Origin: Membranipora membranacea
Taxonomy: Eukaryota; Bryozoa; Gymnolaemata; Cheilostomatida; Membraniporidae
Reading direction: 5' to 3'
NCBI GenBank assembly: GCA_914767715.1
Contig: OU612074.1
Location: forward strand, 6,649,501 to 6,713,500
Length of the DNA stretch: 64,000 bases
Shown here: piece by piece, positions 39,001 through 48,124 of the stretch
Position numbering within the stretch: position 1 is the stretch's first letter
Layout: every line of letters starts with the position of its first letter
The notes under the pieces: model-generated
Seen by the model: the letters and a program-made list of their open reading frames with translations, nothing else
Databases searched by the model: none
What the model was told of the DNA's origin: nothing
Position numbers and translations under genes: made by a program

Positions 39001-41662
39001 ATCCAATGTTCAGACCTGTCAGACTACAGACAGTGTGTGGTCGATGCTATGAGCAGCTATGAGGGCTGTACTGAGCAGGGACTCTGTTCTGAAGGCTCAG
39101 CTTATTACCATGCGGAGGTTCACTACCTTCATTCACTCAGGTACTTCAGACAGGCTGAAACTGACAACTTGTAAAACCTGTGTAATTATGAACTTTTTTG
39201 GTATTGATCGGTAATTGTCCTCCATTTTGCCTCTTAAACAACTGCTGTCATTTAGAGAGATGTGTGCCCATAAAATGTCAATTCTGAAATGAAACCCTCA
39301 ACTAGTTATTGTTGAGCTATTAAGAATTCTACGAGCACGCAATTTCTTGGATGAGAACGGTGGTGTAGGCTTCAGTATGTATTAAAGGTTTGTTTTGATG
39401 TGGTTGATATAAGCAAGCCTTGTTATAAGGTATGTAAATTGATTTTTTTCACCTCTATACTGATCATTCCTGGGTTTGAATCTTGTTTGATAGTAGCTTA
39501 GTAGCTGTTTTCATATGCGACAAATTACAGTAAAAAATAGTGCTGGGATTTTTGTTTTCTACGAACACTACTTATTACTTTCAAATCTTAATATGCTAAC
39601 AGAGGTAGTTTGTGTTTGTTTCATTATAAGATGTGACATACAAGACAGTGATGACAGCTGTCTAGAGGCAGTTGATGATGCATGCTGGAGTCCAACGATA
39701 AGAGAAAATCTAATGAATATGAACGCCTTCATGACTGTAGAAACGTTTTGTGGGTAAGTTAGTACATTGCTGACTGATAATGCAAACAAATCAAATAATC
39801 CTCTTTATTGGAGTACCAAAATATAAATATCATTGACTGAACCCATCCCTCAGCTTTCTGATTGAGCTTGTTTTGCACTCAAGGAAAGTTTTGACTTACA
39901 ATTGATAAACTTGAGACAATATTCAGTGAGTGGAGTTGTGGCATTTGTTACAAACTTTCAACACAGTTCATTAGTAGTCTGATCTCTATTACAGAATGTT
40001 GGACACGTTTGAGGATTGTACCACTAGAGCTGTGTTATCAGATGTGACCCTCATGAATGGTGACTCAGCCTCTGCACCATGTCAGGGACAGGCCGACTCA
40101 GTCAGTACATTCACACAAAGAATACTCACCTCATATAACAGAACAATCTGCTCCAGACCCGCAGATCATATCTGGGGTGGGGTATGTAACACAATGGTAC
40201 CTCGGCATCCCGATGAGGAAGGTAAGTGTTCAGTGATATCAGCAACAAGAGAGGGAGTCTATGATTTGTCTGTCATGTAGACCTTGCCCAAATAATTGTT
40301 TTCCCAAATGAGTGCCACGAGTGGATAATTCCTGTGGGTATGGGGCTCCAACACTAAAATCTAAAATCAAACCCGACTGTTTTGATGAATCTAAAGCCTG
40401 GTACCCATCCACTGCATAACTGTCCCGGGAACTCATCTGCAATCATGCACGACCACTTGTGCATTGCTGTGATTGGTGGGTACAAAATACACAGAGATCG
40501 TGCGTTTAAAAATACCTTCGCACGAAAGTAGAATTGATTCTACTTTCGTGCGATATGTTGTGCGATATGTTGTGCGATATGTTGTGCTGCATTTTGTGGT
40601 ACCCACAAATTCTTTAATGATTGCCAGTGCAAAATCTTAGAAATTCCTGAGAATAAAAAAGCACATTGGTGGGTACAAGGCTTAAGTAGCTGTTAATATT
40701 GTGTACATTGTTTAGTTATATGCAGCTTGTAACAATTCATCTGTATTATTTTGCAGCTATGCAGCATCAAGTGTCCGTTGAGATATCACTTGACGCTGAT
40801 TATACTACAGTGGTAGGTGACAACTCTGATGAAGTGATCGAACAGCTAAAGGCTCAGTTGGCTTCCCTCCTAGGAGTACCAGTCGAAAAACTCCAGAACA
40901 TGAAAATCACTCCAGGTTTGTAATTATGCGCGATGAATGGTATGGTTATGTATAAACTAGAATAGGAGTGTTTGTGAAGACTAGTTTTGAGAAGAAATAG
41001 TGGAGTAAATGGAAACACTCCTTTGAAGTGTTGACCATGTAGAAAACAATCTTATTAGATGTCATTTTGATTTGTCACTTTTGTGTAATCCTTAGGTCAT
41101 GAACTAAGTCGTAATAGTTTTGACTTTTATAGGCAGTATAAAAATAGAGTTTGATCTGATCACCACAGAATCAGGAGAAGTAAACTCCACACAAACAGCA
41201 CTGAATAATCCTCTGCCTCCTTTAGTTATAAATGGTCAAGCATATGACTCTCAAGTTACATCTATATTGACTGTATCACAAACACCGATCTCTACAACAG
41301 CTTCATCTACTACTAACTCAACTACATCTACTAGTGACACAACTACAACTACTACAGCCGTACCAAAATCATCAGATCCTACAGAAGCGAGCACAGTTGA
41401 TGATGAAGATAGTACTATCACGCCACATGTATCAACATCTACATCAATAGAGGATGATGCCACTAATAATATTGGTGAGGAAACTTATGTAACAGACAAT
41501 GTAAAAACAACAGAGAAGCCGGAGTCGGACAACTCAGGATCAAAACCTGCCAAGGATGCATCTGTAGACAGTTCTGCTACAATGGTATACAGTAGCTTGT
41601 CAACACCAGTTACTATAACACTATTACCGGTAATACATTTATTTTGTGATATCTTGATATGA
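24077..41662 (+). CDS. 1470-residue Cys-rich surface protein, 31 exons, novel architecture
   Basis: Exons: 24077-24101, 25590-25620, 26033-26049, 26330-26429, 26667-26824, 27308-27383, 28030-28138, 29409-29572, 29957-30093, 30966-31055, 31404-31500, 31843-32018, 32280-32358, 32785-33021, 33315-33421, 33577-33798, 33986-34064, 34448-34623, 34879-35047, 35406-35533, 35836-36008, 36174-36298, 36620-36718, 37611-37813, 38111-38261, 38596-38686, 38986-39140, 39631-39753, 39995-40221, 40757-40915, 41133-41662. Total 4413 nt, one open frame through all junctions. A signal peptide (LLGAFLAVICLSSQTQAA) is split over three exons, one of 17 nt. The ectodomain repeats Cys-rich exon pairs (phase 1-2 then 2-1), e.g. 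KCTECLPSITTFFDN, SCELCDVTALQSV, TCRHADLWVCENYNTG, ACPDLLGAGSPC. N-glycosylation sequons are frequent. A mucin-like exon (30966-31055), acidic loops, a SEA-like module, a Ser/Thr-rich stalk and a hydrophobic C-terminus follow. I recognise no family; adhesion, receptor or matrix roles are open. Confidence 0.85.
28456..28460 (-). terminator. RNA polymerase III T5 terminator of tRNA-Gln
   Basis: Five T on the minus strand, 3 bases after the tRNA 3' end. Confidence 0.8.
28464..28535 (-). tRNA. trnQ-CUG: tRNA-Gln (anticodon CTG)
   Basis: 72 nt, no intron. The acceptor stem GGTTCTA pairs with TAGGACC (one G-U), with discriminator T. Box A is intact (TGGTGTAATGG), the anticodon loop is CTCTGAA with CTG in place, and the T arm is GAGTTCAAGTCTC. 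It ends in a T5 run at 28460-28456 on the minus strand, an RNA polymerase III terminator. It closely resembles animal tRNA-Gln. It lies in an intron of the large gene, antisense to it. Confidence 0.93.
29136..29151 (+). repeat. 16-base G run in an intron
   Basis: An unbroken G run after CAGGC. Similar runs occur at 13890-13904, 18452-18462, 18691-18700 and 56622-56633. Length is unstable in copying and sequencing. Confidence 0.85.
30966..31055 (+). other. Large gene: mucin-like linker exon
   Basis: A 90-nt phase 1-1 exon encoding a Thr/Ser/Ala/Pro run (STTSTSTTTPAPEPTTAQ). It separates two blocks of Cys-rich repeats and is a likely O-glycosylated hinge. Confidence 0.75.
31404..40221 (+). other. 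Large gene: second, longer series of Cys-rich repeat exons
   Basis: Nineteen exons repeat the pair pattern of the first block. SCELCDVTALQ pairs with NYTEAFDCYTNC; TCRHADLWVCENYN pairs with SWLSCYEAGVEEQQNCNKAC; ACPDLLGAGSPC pairs with SWVQCLAMNEVFTNCEGLC. In exon 35836-36008 the two halves are fused (CVFTFTSSEMAVC and AWKSCVETAAGSCDGVC). SCPTCQTLYTDINN at 38111-38261 starts a third run. Acidic loops fall at 33577-33798 (EEIDRELEGEDGEND) and 37611-37813 (EQEDEDD). Confidence 0.65.
40389..40684. mobile_element. MITE in an intron of the large gene
   Basis: The ends are inverted repeats: AAGCCTGGTACCCATCCA on the left against AAGCCTTGTACCCACCAA, read from the right on the minus strand (15 of 18). 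They are flanked by TA-rich sequence (TAAAGCC / GGCTTAA), so a TA or TTAA target duplication is possible. Inside are a perfect hairpin and a 12-bp tandem repeat. There is no ORF, so the element would be non-autonomous. Confidence 0.6.
40518..40553. repeat. Perfect 17-bp hairpin inside the MITE
   Basis: TCGCACGAAAGTAGAAT, a 2-base loop, then its exact complement. It is directly followed by three copies of GATATGTTGTGC (about 40552-40588). Confidence 0.85.
40757..41255 (+). other. Large gene: SEA-like membrane-proximal module
   Basis: Two phase-1 exons encode VSVEISLDADYTTVV, then a helix (EVIEQLKAQLASLLGV), then VEKLQNMKITPGSIKIEF. A beta strand, a helix ending in LASLLGV and a GSI-x-V/I-x-F strand form a pattern common in membrane-proximal SEA-like ferredoxin folds. 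I see no GSVVV cleavage motif. The call rests on pattern only. Confidence 0.5.
41256..41662 (+). other. Large gene: Ser/Thr stalk and probable GPI-anchor signal
   Basis: After the SEA-like module come about 110 residues rich in Thr, Ser, Asp and Pro (TTASSTTNSTTSTSDTTTTT). A small-residue stretch (DSSATMVYSS) and a hydrophobic end (TITLLPVIHLFCDILI) precede the stop. That order is typical of GPI-anchored surface proteins. Alternatively, CCG/GTAATA at 41629-41630 could splice to an acceptor near 41935 that gives an immediate Leu-stop, removing the hydrophobic tail. Confidence 0.5.
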
Positions 41663-42116
41663 AAACATTCAATATTTTCTTCCCTATATATCAAAGTTAT
41701 ACTCTTTTTCAGTTGTATTTTTTTACAAAAATATGATTCGAACACTTGAATGATGTTGTCCTGCAAACAAGGAAATCAGTTTATTTTATGACAAATTTTC
41801 ATTGCCAAACATAAAAAAATCAGTATCACCAAGATATAGGTAGTCCTTGGTCAAACAAATTAACATGGCCTATCAAGGTAAACTGCATACACATAGAAGA
41901 AGTTCATATATTTGTGCCATTCCTCTTTACAGCTGTAGGCTCGTAAAATATCTGTTGTCCATTTCTCAACTGACAATGTGATAATGGAAAGTAATAATTA
42001 AAAGTGAAACAGAAAACAGTTATTTTCATGAATTTGCGGTGGTACATTTGTATGCTGTTACATATGTACGGTGATCACCAGTGCTGTAAAAAAGTTAAAA
42101 CAAGCTAAGTGAAGTT

Positions 42117-45100
42117 CTAGATAAGTTTCTCACAGATGAAGTTTTTAAGATTATCACAAGTGCCTGTAGTAGAAGCATGCCAACCTTTACCACCACTATG
42201 GATATAGTATTCCAAGCAGTCCATTCCAGCGTGATAATCAGTCCATTGTGAATCAGAACTTCCATTTGCAGGTACTCGTCTTGTTGTGATGCCCATCCAG
42301 TAGTAATCTCCAGTACTTTCTTAGCTCCGATCCACCAGCCTCCACTTATACTTGCTGGATAAAAAAAACGCAGATTTTCTCTATTTTAGCATTCCGAATC
42401 TCTTTTATATCTTCTAATATCAATAATTATTGTTATTTCAATTCCACTGATCATATAGGGCAAAGAAACCTGAGAAGTACCGATGGTATGACATCATCAA
42501 GGTTTACAAACCGAAGTTTAGGTCATAAACCGATTTAGCTTCATATGTGTCACACCTTTAACTTTTGACTTTTATTGGGTCAGACTAAGCGACAAATCAC
42601 AACTTCTGATAGGGAATTTACGATACGCTATTTAAATCTTTAGAAAATCGACCAATGCCAATTCGCCAGATTTGCCAAAAAAGGTAGGAGCATAGCCCAT
42701 ATGCGTCAAACTAAATGTCAAATATTTGGGAAAGTTTGTACTGTGAAAAATAGCTGTTAGACACGAATACCAATGCATTATTAAAGACCTCTAAAAGAAG
42801 ATAAATACATAGTAAAGTGGCTCTTATTGTGATTTGGATAAATAAAGTTGATACTTTGGAACTTACCTTGAGAAAAGAGGTATTCTCCCAGTGTTTCAGA
42901 TGATCTTTTCGTGTATGGGCAAGGACTTGTTACACTGATCTGGTCTCGTGTGCGGTGTGGTCTGGTGTATGATAATCCACTGGAAACCCCTACAGTGTTG
43001 TCCCAGATTACTAACAAAAGTTGTCTGTCAGTTTTTCCTTATCCTCCCCCTTATATGTTAACAACCCACTGCTGACAACCCTGCGATTGTGAATGTGACG
43101 CCAAAACCCCTCTTGAATTCATTCCTTGCAAGTCGTGGCTGTGAAGCTATACAAAATGCCCAACTGTTACATCTCCGATGACTGATATACTGTTATTTAC
43201 ATCCAGATAATCAAGCCTCACTCTGTTGTTACTACACAGCATATCGACCTTGAAAGGAGACAACTACTCCGACGGCGATCAACCTATCGGAAGAATCGGA
43301 AGATAAGATGCTTGTTGATGTTGACAACAGCTTCGCCATGTAGCATTACTACCTTACAAAAATGTGACAGCATAATTACATACCTTGCGCAGAGCAGCTA
43401 CCAGGAGAACCAGCAGCTCCAACAGCATCAGGCAGTCCATCTCTACCCTCTTGACCTGGGTTACCAGGTAACCCATCTCGACCATCAGAACCGCGTGGCC
43501 CTATTGGACCAACTGAACCAGAGAGACCTGGCTGTCCATCTAAACCCTCAGTGCCGTCTAGTCCATTTCTTCCATCTCCACCAGCTGGGCCGGGAAGTCC
43601 AATTAGGCCAGGGGGACCGGGTTGCCCAATTTCAGCAGAACCTTGGGCTCCAGGAAGCCCAGTCTGACATCTTTGTACATGTAATATACCTACATAATGG
43701 ACAATATAAGCAATGGAAATTAATTTTGATCTTACATTGTTGATTAACTTGATCATTGCTTTATTTTAAACTTTAGATTGGTAAAGTTAGTGCTTTTCAC
43801 TGTTTCTGTTTTTGGAAACACTCACCAGCTCACTGAACTTAAAGTCCTACTAGGTCATGTTTGGTATGTTTTTAAAGATCTCAGGCTGAAAAGTCATTAG
43901 GGGTGTATTCTTGGTCCTACCACTTTTTCAGGAGGTCAATTTTGAAAAATCCCCTATAATTGTCAATTGTAAAGTGTTATGAATAGACATTGCCTATATT
44001 TATGTTCGTCAGTAACAGGTGCTCATGGGGGCCTCTTGTGTTATACATAGGGATTATGAAGCAATGGCACCCATCCTCCCTGATAGCACTGGTGCAGGTG
44101 CTTGATAATGGCAAATTTCAGCTTGTTATGACGTTTATAGTTCATAAATTGATACATCTTACACTGAATAATGTGAGCTATCCTACTGAACAATGGCCTG
44201 CATCAAAACATACTTTTGGGCCGAATTTGAACATTGAATTTTCTAAATTAGTTGCAGAGAGGGAATTAGCATGTCAAAGTTCAATGTTGGCAAGTTTACG
44301 GCATCTCATCCCAAAAGCCTTTTCTGTGGTGGTCAATAGAATCAGAGTTTTGATGAAAAATCTATTATGTTATATTATGGTCACCGATTTTATTAATTCT
44401 AAGTATCAATCACAGTAGAAATACAATGATGTCCCTCTCTATTACGCTAAAGTCATGGCGCCGATTTCTTGTCAATTTCGTCTCAAAAGGGCTGAAATGC
44501 CTTAAAACCGTGTCTGATTTTTGAAATTTTCTGGGAGAGGCCCCCCCATACCCCCCTAGTGGGAAGGCAGCGCCTCTTCCGCACCTACCCTGCCTGGCCC
44601 CACCACTTCAAAACTCATAAATACAGCCCTTGGCATATGGAATAAAACAGCATGTTAACCTAATTGCGGTAAAACTGCTGCGAACTCTGAAAATTGGGAT
44701 CATTGTGGATCATAGTGATTTATTGCCTCCCCCTGGCCTCTATGATCCTTGCTAAAATAATTGAAAAAAAACTAATTTCCACAATTTTCATTCTTTTATT
44801 ATTTTTATTTGCCCTATGAACTCACAATAATTGAATTACTGAGGTAATACATCCTCTTTTCTAATAGAACTGACCCTTTAAGAATCAACTCTATCCATCC
44901 TGAACAAGTAATGATAACACTATTTTCTCGTTTCTTCTTCAACTCACCGCTTAGCATGATTACTGATTGAGGCTTATCATCCACAGTTTTTTCTATATAT
45001 GGCTCATCGACAGCCTGACGTTTTGATACACTGTGTAGTTGCCCGTTGTCAACTGCCAGCTGAAAATTAAATGTTTGATAATCATTTGAACAATGAAAAT

Positions 45101-45482
45101 ATAGCATACATTTTTTTATTAGCTGTGCCATTGTCGCATTATCTCAAAATAAAAGCAAAATTCGTGAAATATATTTGATTTATGATCATTGATTGAAGGT
45201 CTACACCATTGGCAAAGCCCAGCGTTCTCTCAATTTCTGGGTGTCCTCGTTCAATATTATGTACTTGCACAAATAATCACACACCACACGCTTGCCATCG
45301 AAGATATTAAAACTGACAGTAAAATCATTAACTACCCTCAAATTTTAGTTTGTAGCAAATTGCTTCACTCACCCTTGTGACCAATTCAGCCGAGACTCAA
45401 GATTTGACGAGTCATTTGGTAAATTGGCTGCTAACCCAAAGGAGCTGAAAACAACCACTAGAACTAATATAGTTAACTTCAT
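42117..45482 (-). pseudogene. Decayed collagen-C-type lectin gene, paralogue of 48125-50701
   Basis: Exons, minus strand: 45482-45373 (signal peptide MKLTILVLVVVFSSFG, then ANLPND as in the paralogue), 45059-44948 (KRQAVDEP), 43689-43384 (collagen triplets), 43010-42867 and 42354-42117 (C-type lectin). Damage: exon 1 lost the coiled coil and ends out of phase, so translation would stop in exon 2. The collagen exon has a Gly-to-Asp change (GLPDAVG for GLTGAVG) and another break (GSAEIG). The first lectin exon keeps only its end (SSETLGEYLFSQ) and lacks the usual early Cys. The last exon has a 1-nt loss between WWIGA and YYWMGITTRRV, while the rest to CEKLI and the stop is well kept. Two independent frameshifts indicate a pseudogene; assembly error is the alternative. 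Confidence 0.7.
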
Positions 45483-45549
45483 CTTGCCTCTGACACGGCG
45501 AGATACAATTCTCCGAGGTTAGTAAAAGCCCACATTTTTATCTCTGCAT

Positions 45550-48090
45550 CACATTGTGATTCAGTTCCATCTGGTTTTATCATTTAACTTATAATGTGTT
45601 CCGCAAGCAATTAGTTTTATTTTTGTTTCACTTGGAATTGAACTTTTCCTCATCTTTTTAAAATAATAAACATCATTTTCAAATAACGGTTGATCAAACA
45701 ACACGATCTCAGTTTTTTCCATCGACACATGATGTTTATTGGGAAATTTGCTAATGACTGATTACTTTTTTGGGGGAGATGACACAATCAGTTGAGACTC
45801 CAATCTTGGGAAGCCTGGATGAAAGAGGCCAGGACAGGACATGAATAGCAATATCTGCATTTTTATTGAACAGTGGCTGCCCAAGCTGCCCAAGACTCCT
45901 AGCATAAGGGATTATTGCCAGATTTTGACTCACTTGCATCAAATCCCATTAGTTGAGAATCACCAAAATTAAATGCTGAATCATGGGTTGTAGTCATAGA
46001 CTTAATAATAAACCTAGACAGGAAACCATATACATATGAAATGAGGCACTTAATTATGGGCGACGTAACGACATTGGAAGGTGTAGAAACTATGATGACT
46101 GTCCACAGTCCCGATTTTTTGTTCATAACTCGATAAATTTTGATCGTATTTCGAGTTTGAAAATTGCTTTACAAACAGATTTTCAGGTGTATTTGCAATG
46201 GAAATTTATTGAATTAAAGTTTGAAAATCTTTTTGCAAAATCATGTTTGGAAGATCAATGCATACGGATTGGCTAATGTAAATTAGACCGGGAATGTGTG
46301 CAAAATGCAATGGTCTTATATATGGGGCCGCTAAAAAATTCTGACAACCGATTTTCAATCCATATTCACCAATATGGAAGACCAGGAGCATACCATCATT
46401 TTGAGTGGTCTGGTTAAAGAATTGAAAGAACCTGAAGCAGGCCTATTGAGGTGACAAGTCAACAAAGTTTGCATGTAAAGCAATGGGGAAATAAATAGAG
46501 GTGTTGGACCTAATTGGTAATACACCTGTAATTGGGTGAAGGTCAGCTTGTTGCACCCATCCTCAAAAATAAAATGATTAGTATGCTGATGACAAATGAG
46601 GCTGTAGCCAATTCAAAAGCACTGCTATCAGTGATATTGAACCCTGTTAATATTTTCAGGTGTATTTGCAATGGAAATTTATTGAATTAAAGAAGAATTA
46701 AGACCAGGAGCATACCATCATTTTGAGTGATCTGGTTAAAGAATTTAAAGAACCTGAAGCAGGCCTATTGAGGTGACAAGTCAACATAGTTTGCATGTAA
46801 AGCAATGGGGAAATAAATAGATGTGTTGGACCGTAGATCACTGATAAACTAGGCTATCATTACCACAAAGCAGGTGTCGTAAGGCTAAGTACGAATCATG
46901 CGTGACTTGAATTTGCACAAGTGCAATAACAATGAGTTTAGTTTGGGTTCTGATTGCAACTTTGGAAAGGGAAACTGGGATATCCCCTGCATAAACTGTC
47001 AATCAAAATCAGCTAATAATGACAAGAGAGGATAACTATTAATGACAAATTCGCACGCTTTGGGGAGTATGTCACCAGAGCAGGTAGCCAATCAGATGGC
47101 TTCGGAATTCCGAGACTCAATTTTGCAGAGATCAGCTCATGCCCAGAGCTGAGCATGCGCAGAATGCCGGTGAATGACAGGGCTGACACACTGATCATCC
47201 ACAACTTTTTCAATGAGAGTCTGATGTTTAGTTGCACTTTGTGGTTGCCTCTCATCATATAAGATTGTCAGCTGAAATTGCAAGTTAAATGACCATTAAA
47301 ACTCATATCACTATTCAGCTGCACCAATATCTCATCACGTATATCTAATTTCCACATTCCCGCATAGGGGAGACAAAGTCATGGAATGGTGCTTCCACTT
47401 GACTCATTCTAATTCCGCTCTACTGTTCCACCATTGTCATTGAATGCATTATATTGTAATTATTTATACCACATGAGCATATCATGCGGAATAGGTACAG
47501 ACAACTTCAATAATTAAAACAGTCAGCGTGCATTGGAGGATTTCAGAAAAGTTTGAATAAGGATAGTGCAATATTCAAGGGCCCAATGACATACTCCGCG
47601 AGTTGCATAACTTATGAAGTTACTGCTAGTAAGAGGATCAATTTTGTAACAGTTTGATGTTTATGATGAATCATCATGCTCGCAATACTCTCTATTAGAG
47701 AATGAGATTGTGTGATGCTTATGTTGTGAACTTGCAGAGATCCTCGAGTAAAACAATAATTACCAATGCAATAAGATAACATTAATTATTTTAATAAATA
47801 CAATCTGCGACAATATAACATTATCATGTAATAAGATAATAAAAACAATTCAATGACCTTGGATCAGCACAAAATTTTGTTTCATAATGCATAGAATCGT
47901 ACCATAGTGTGGTTACAAATATTTTTTAAGGACATTATAACCTAGATAGCTAAGCATTGTATTAGTAAAACAAATTGGGTGGTTAGCATCAAAGATCCAG
48001 GCAATGTAGTTGTCTTGCCTTCAAACACAAGTAGTTCCAATGGACCACGTTAAGTTCAATGTTAAAATGTCCAATATCTAAAAATATATC
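45550..48090. other. Spacer between the two lectin loci
   Basis: It holds the 46.2-46.8 kb duplicated block and several short open frames on the minus strand (45.75-46.1 kb and 47.0-47.26 kb) that look like worn mobile-element or chance sequence. No splice-consistent exon series was found. Confidence 0.45.
46178..46836 (+). repeat. Direct duplication with internal deletion
   Basis: TTTTCAGGTGTATTTGCAAT and then GACCAGGAGCATACCATCAT through AAATAAATAGAGGTGTTGGA occur at 46178-46513 and again at 46651-46836. Between the two blocks the second copy lacks about 160 bp present in the first. Identity outside the gap is very high, so the event is recent. Confidence 0.75.
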
Positions 48091-48091
48091 A

Positions 48092-48097
48092 TTTATT
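48092..48097 (-). terminator. Polyadenylation signal of the collagen-lectin gene
   Basis: AATAAA on the minus strand, 28 bp after the stop codon, unusually close. Confidence 0.55.
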
Positions 48098-48124
48098 CAG
48101 GGGTCTATATAGGCCACAATTTAG

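Noticed and set aside
43312-43743. Plus-strand ORF of 143 codons
   Set aside because: Antisense shadow of the pseudogene's collagen exon.
43990-44418. Plus-strand ORF of 142 codons in an intron of the lectin pseudogene
   Set aside because: No recognisable domain, no promoter or splice context, and the composition is mixed; it may be an old element remnant but cannot be supported as a gene.
47013-47258. Minus-strand ORF of 81 codons between the lectin genes
   Set aside because: No signal, domain or splice partners.
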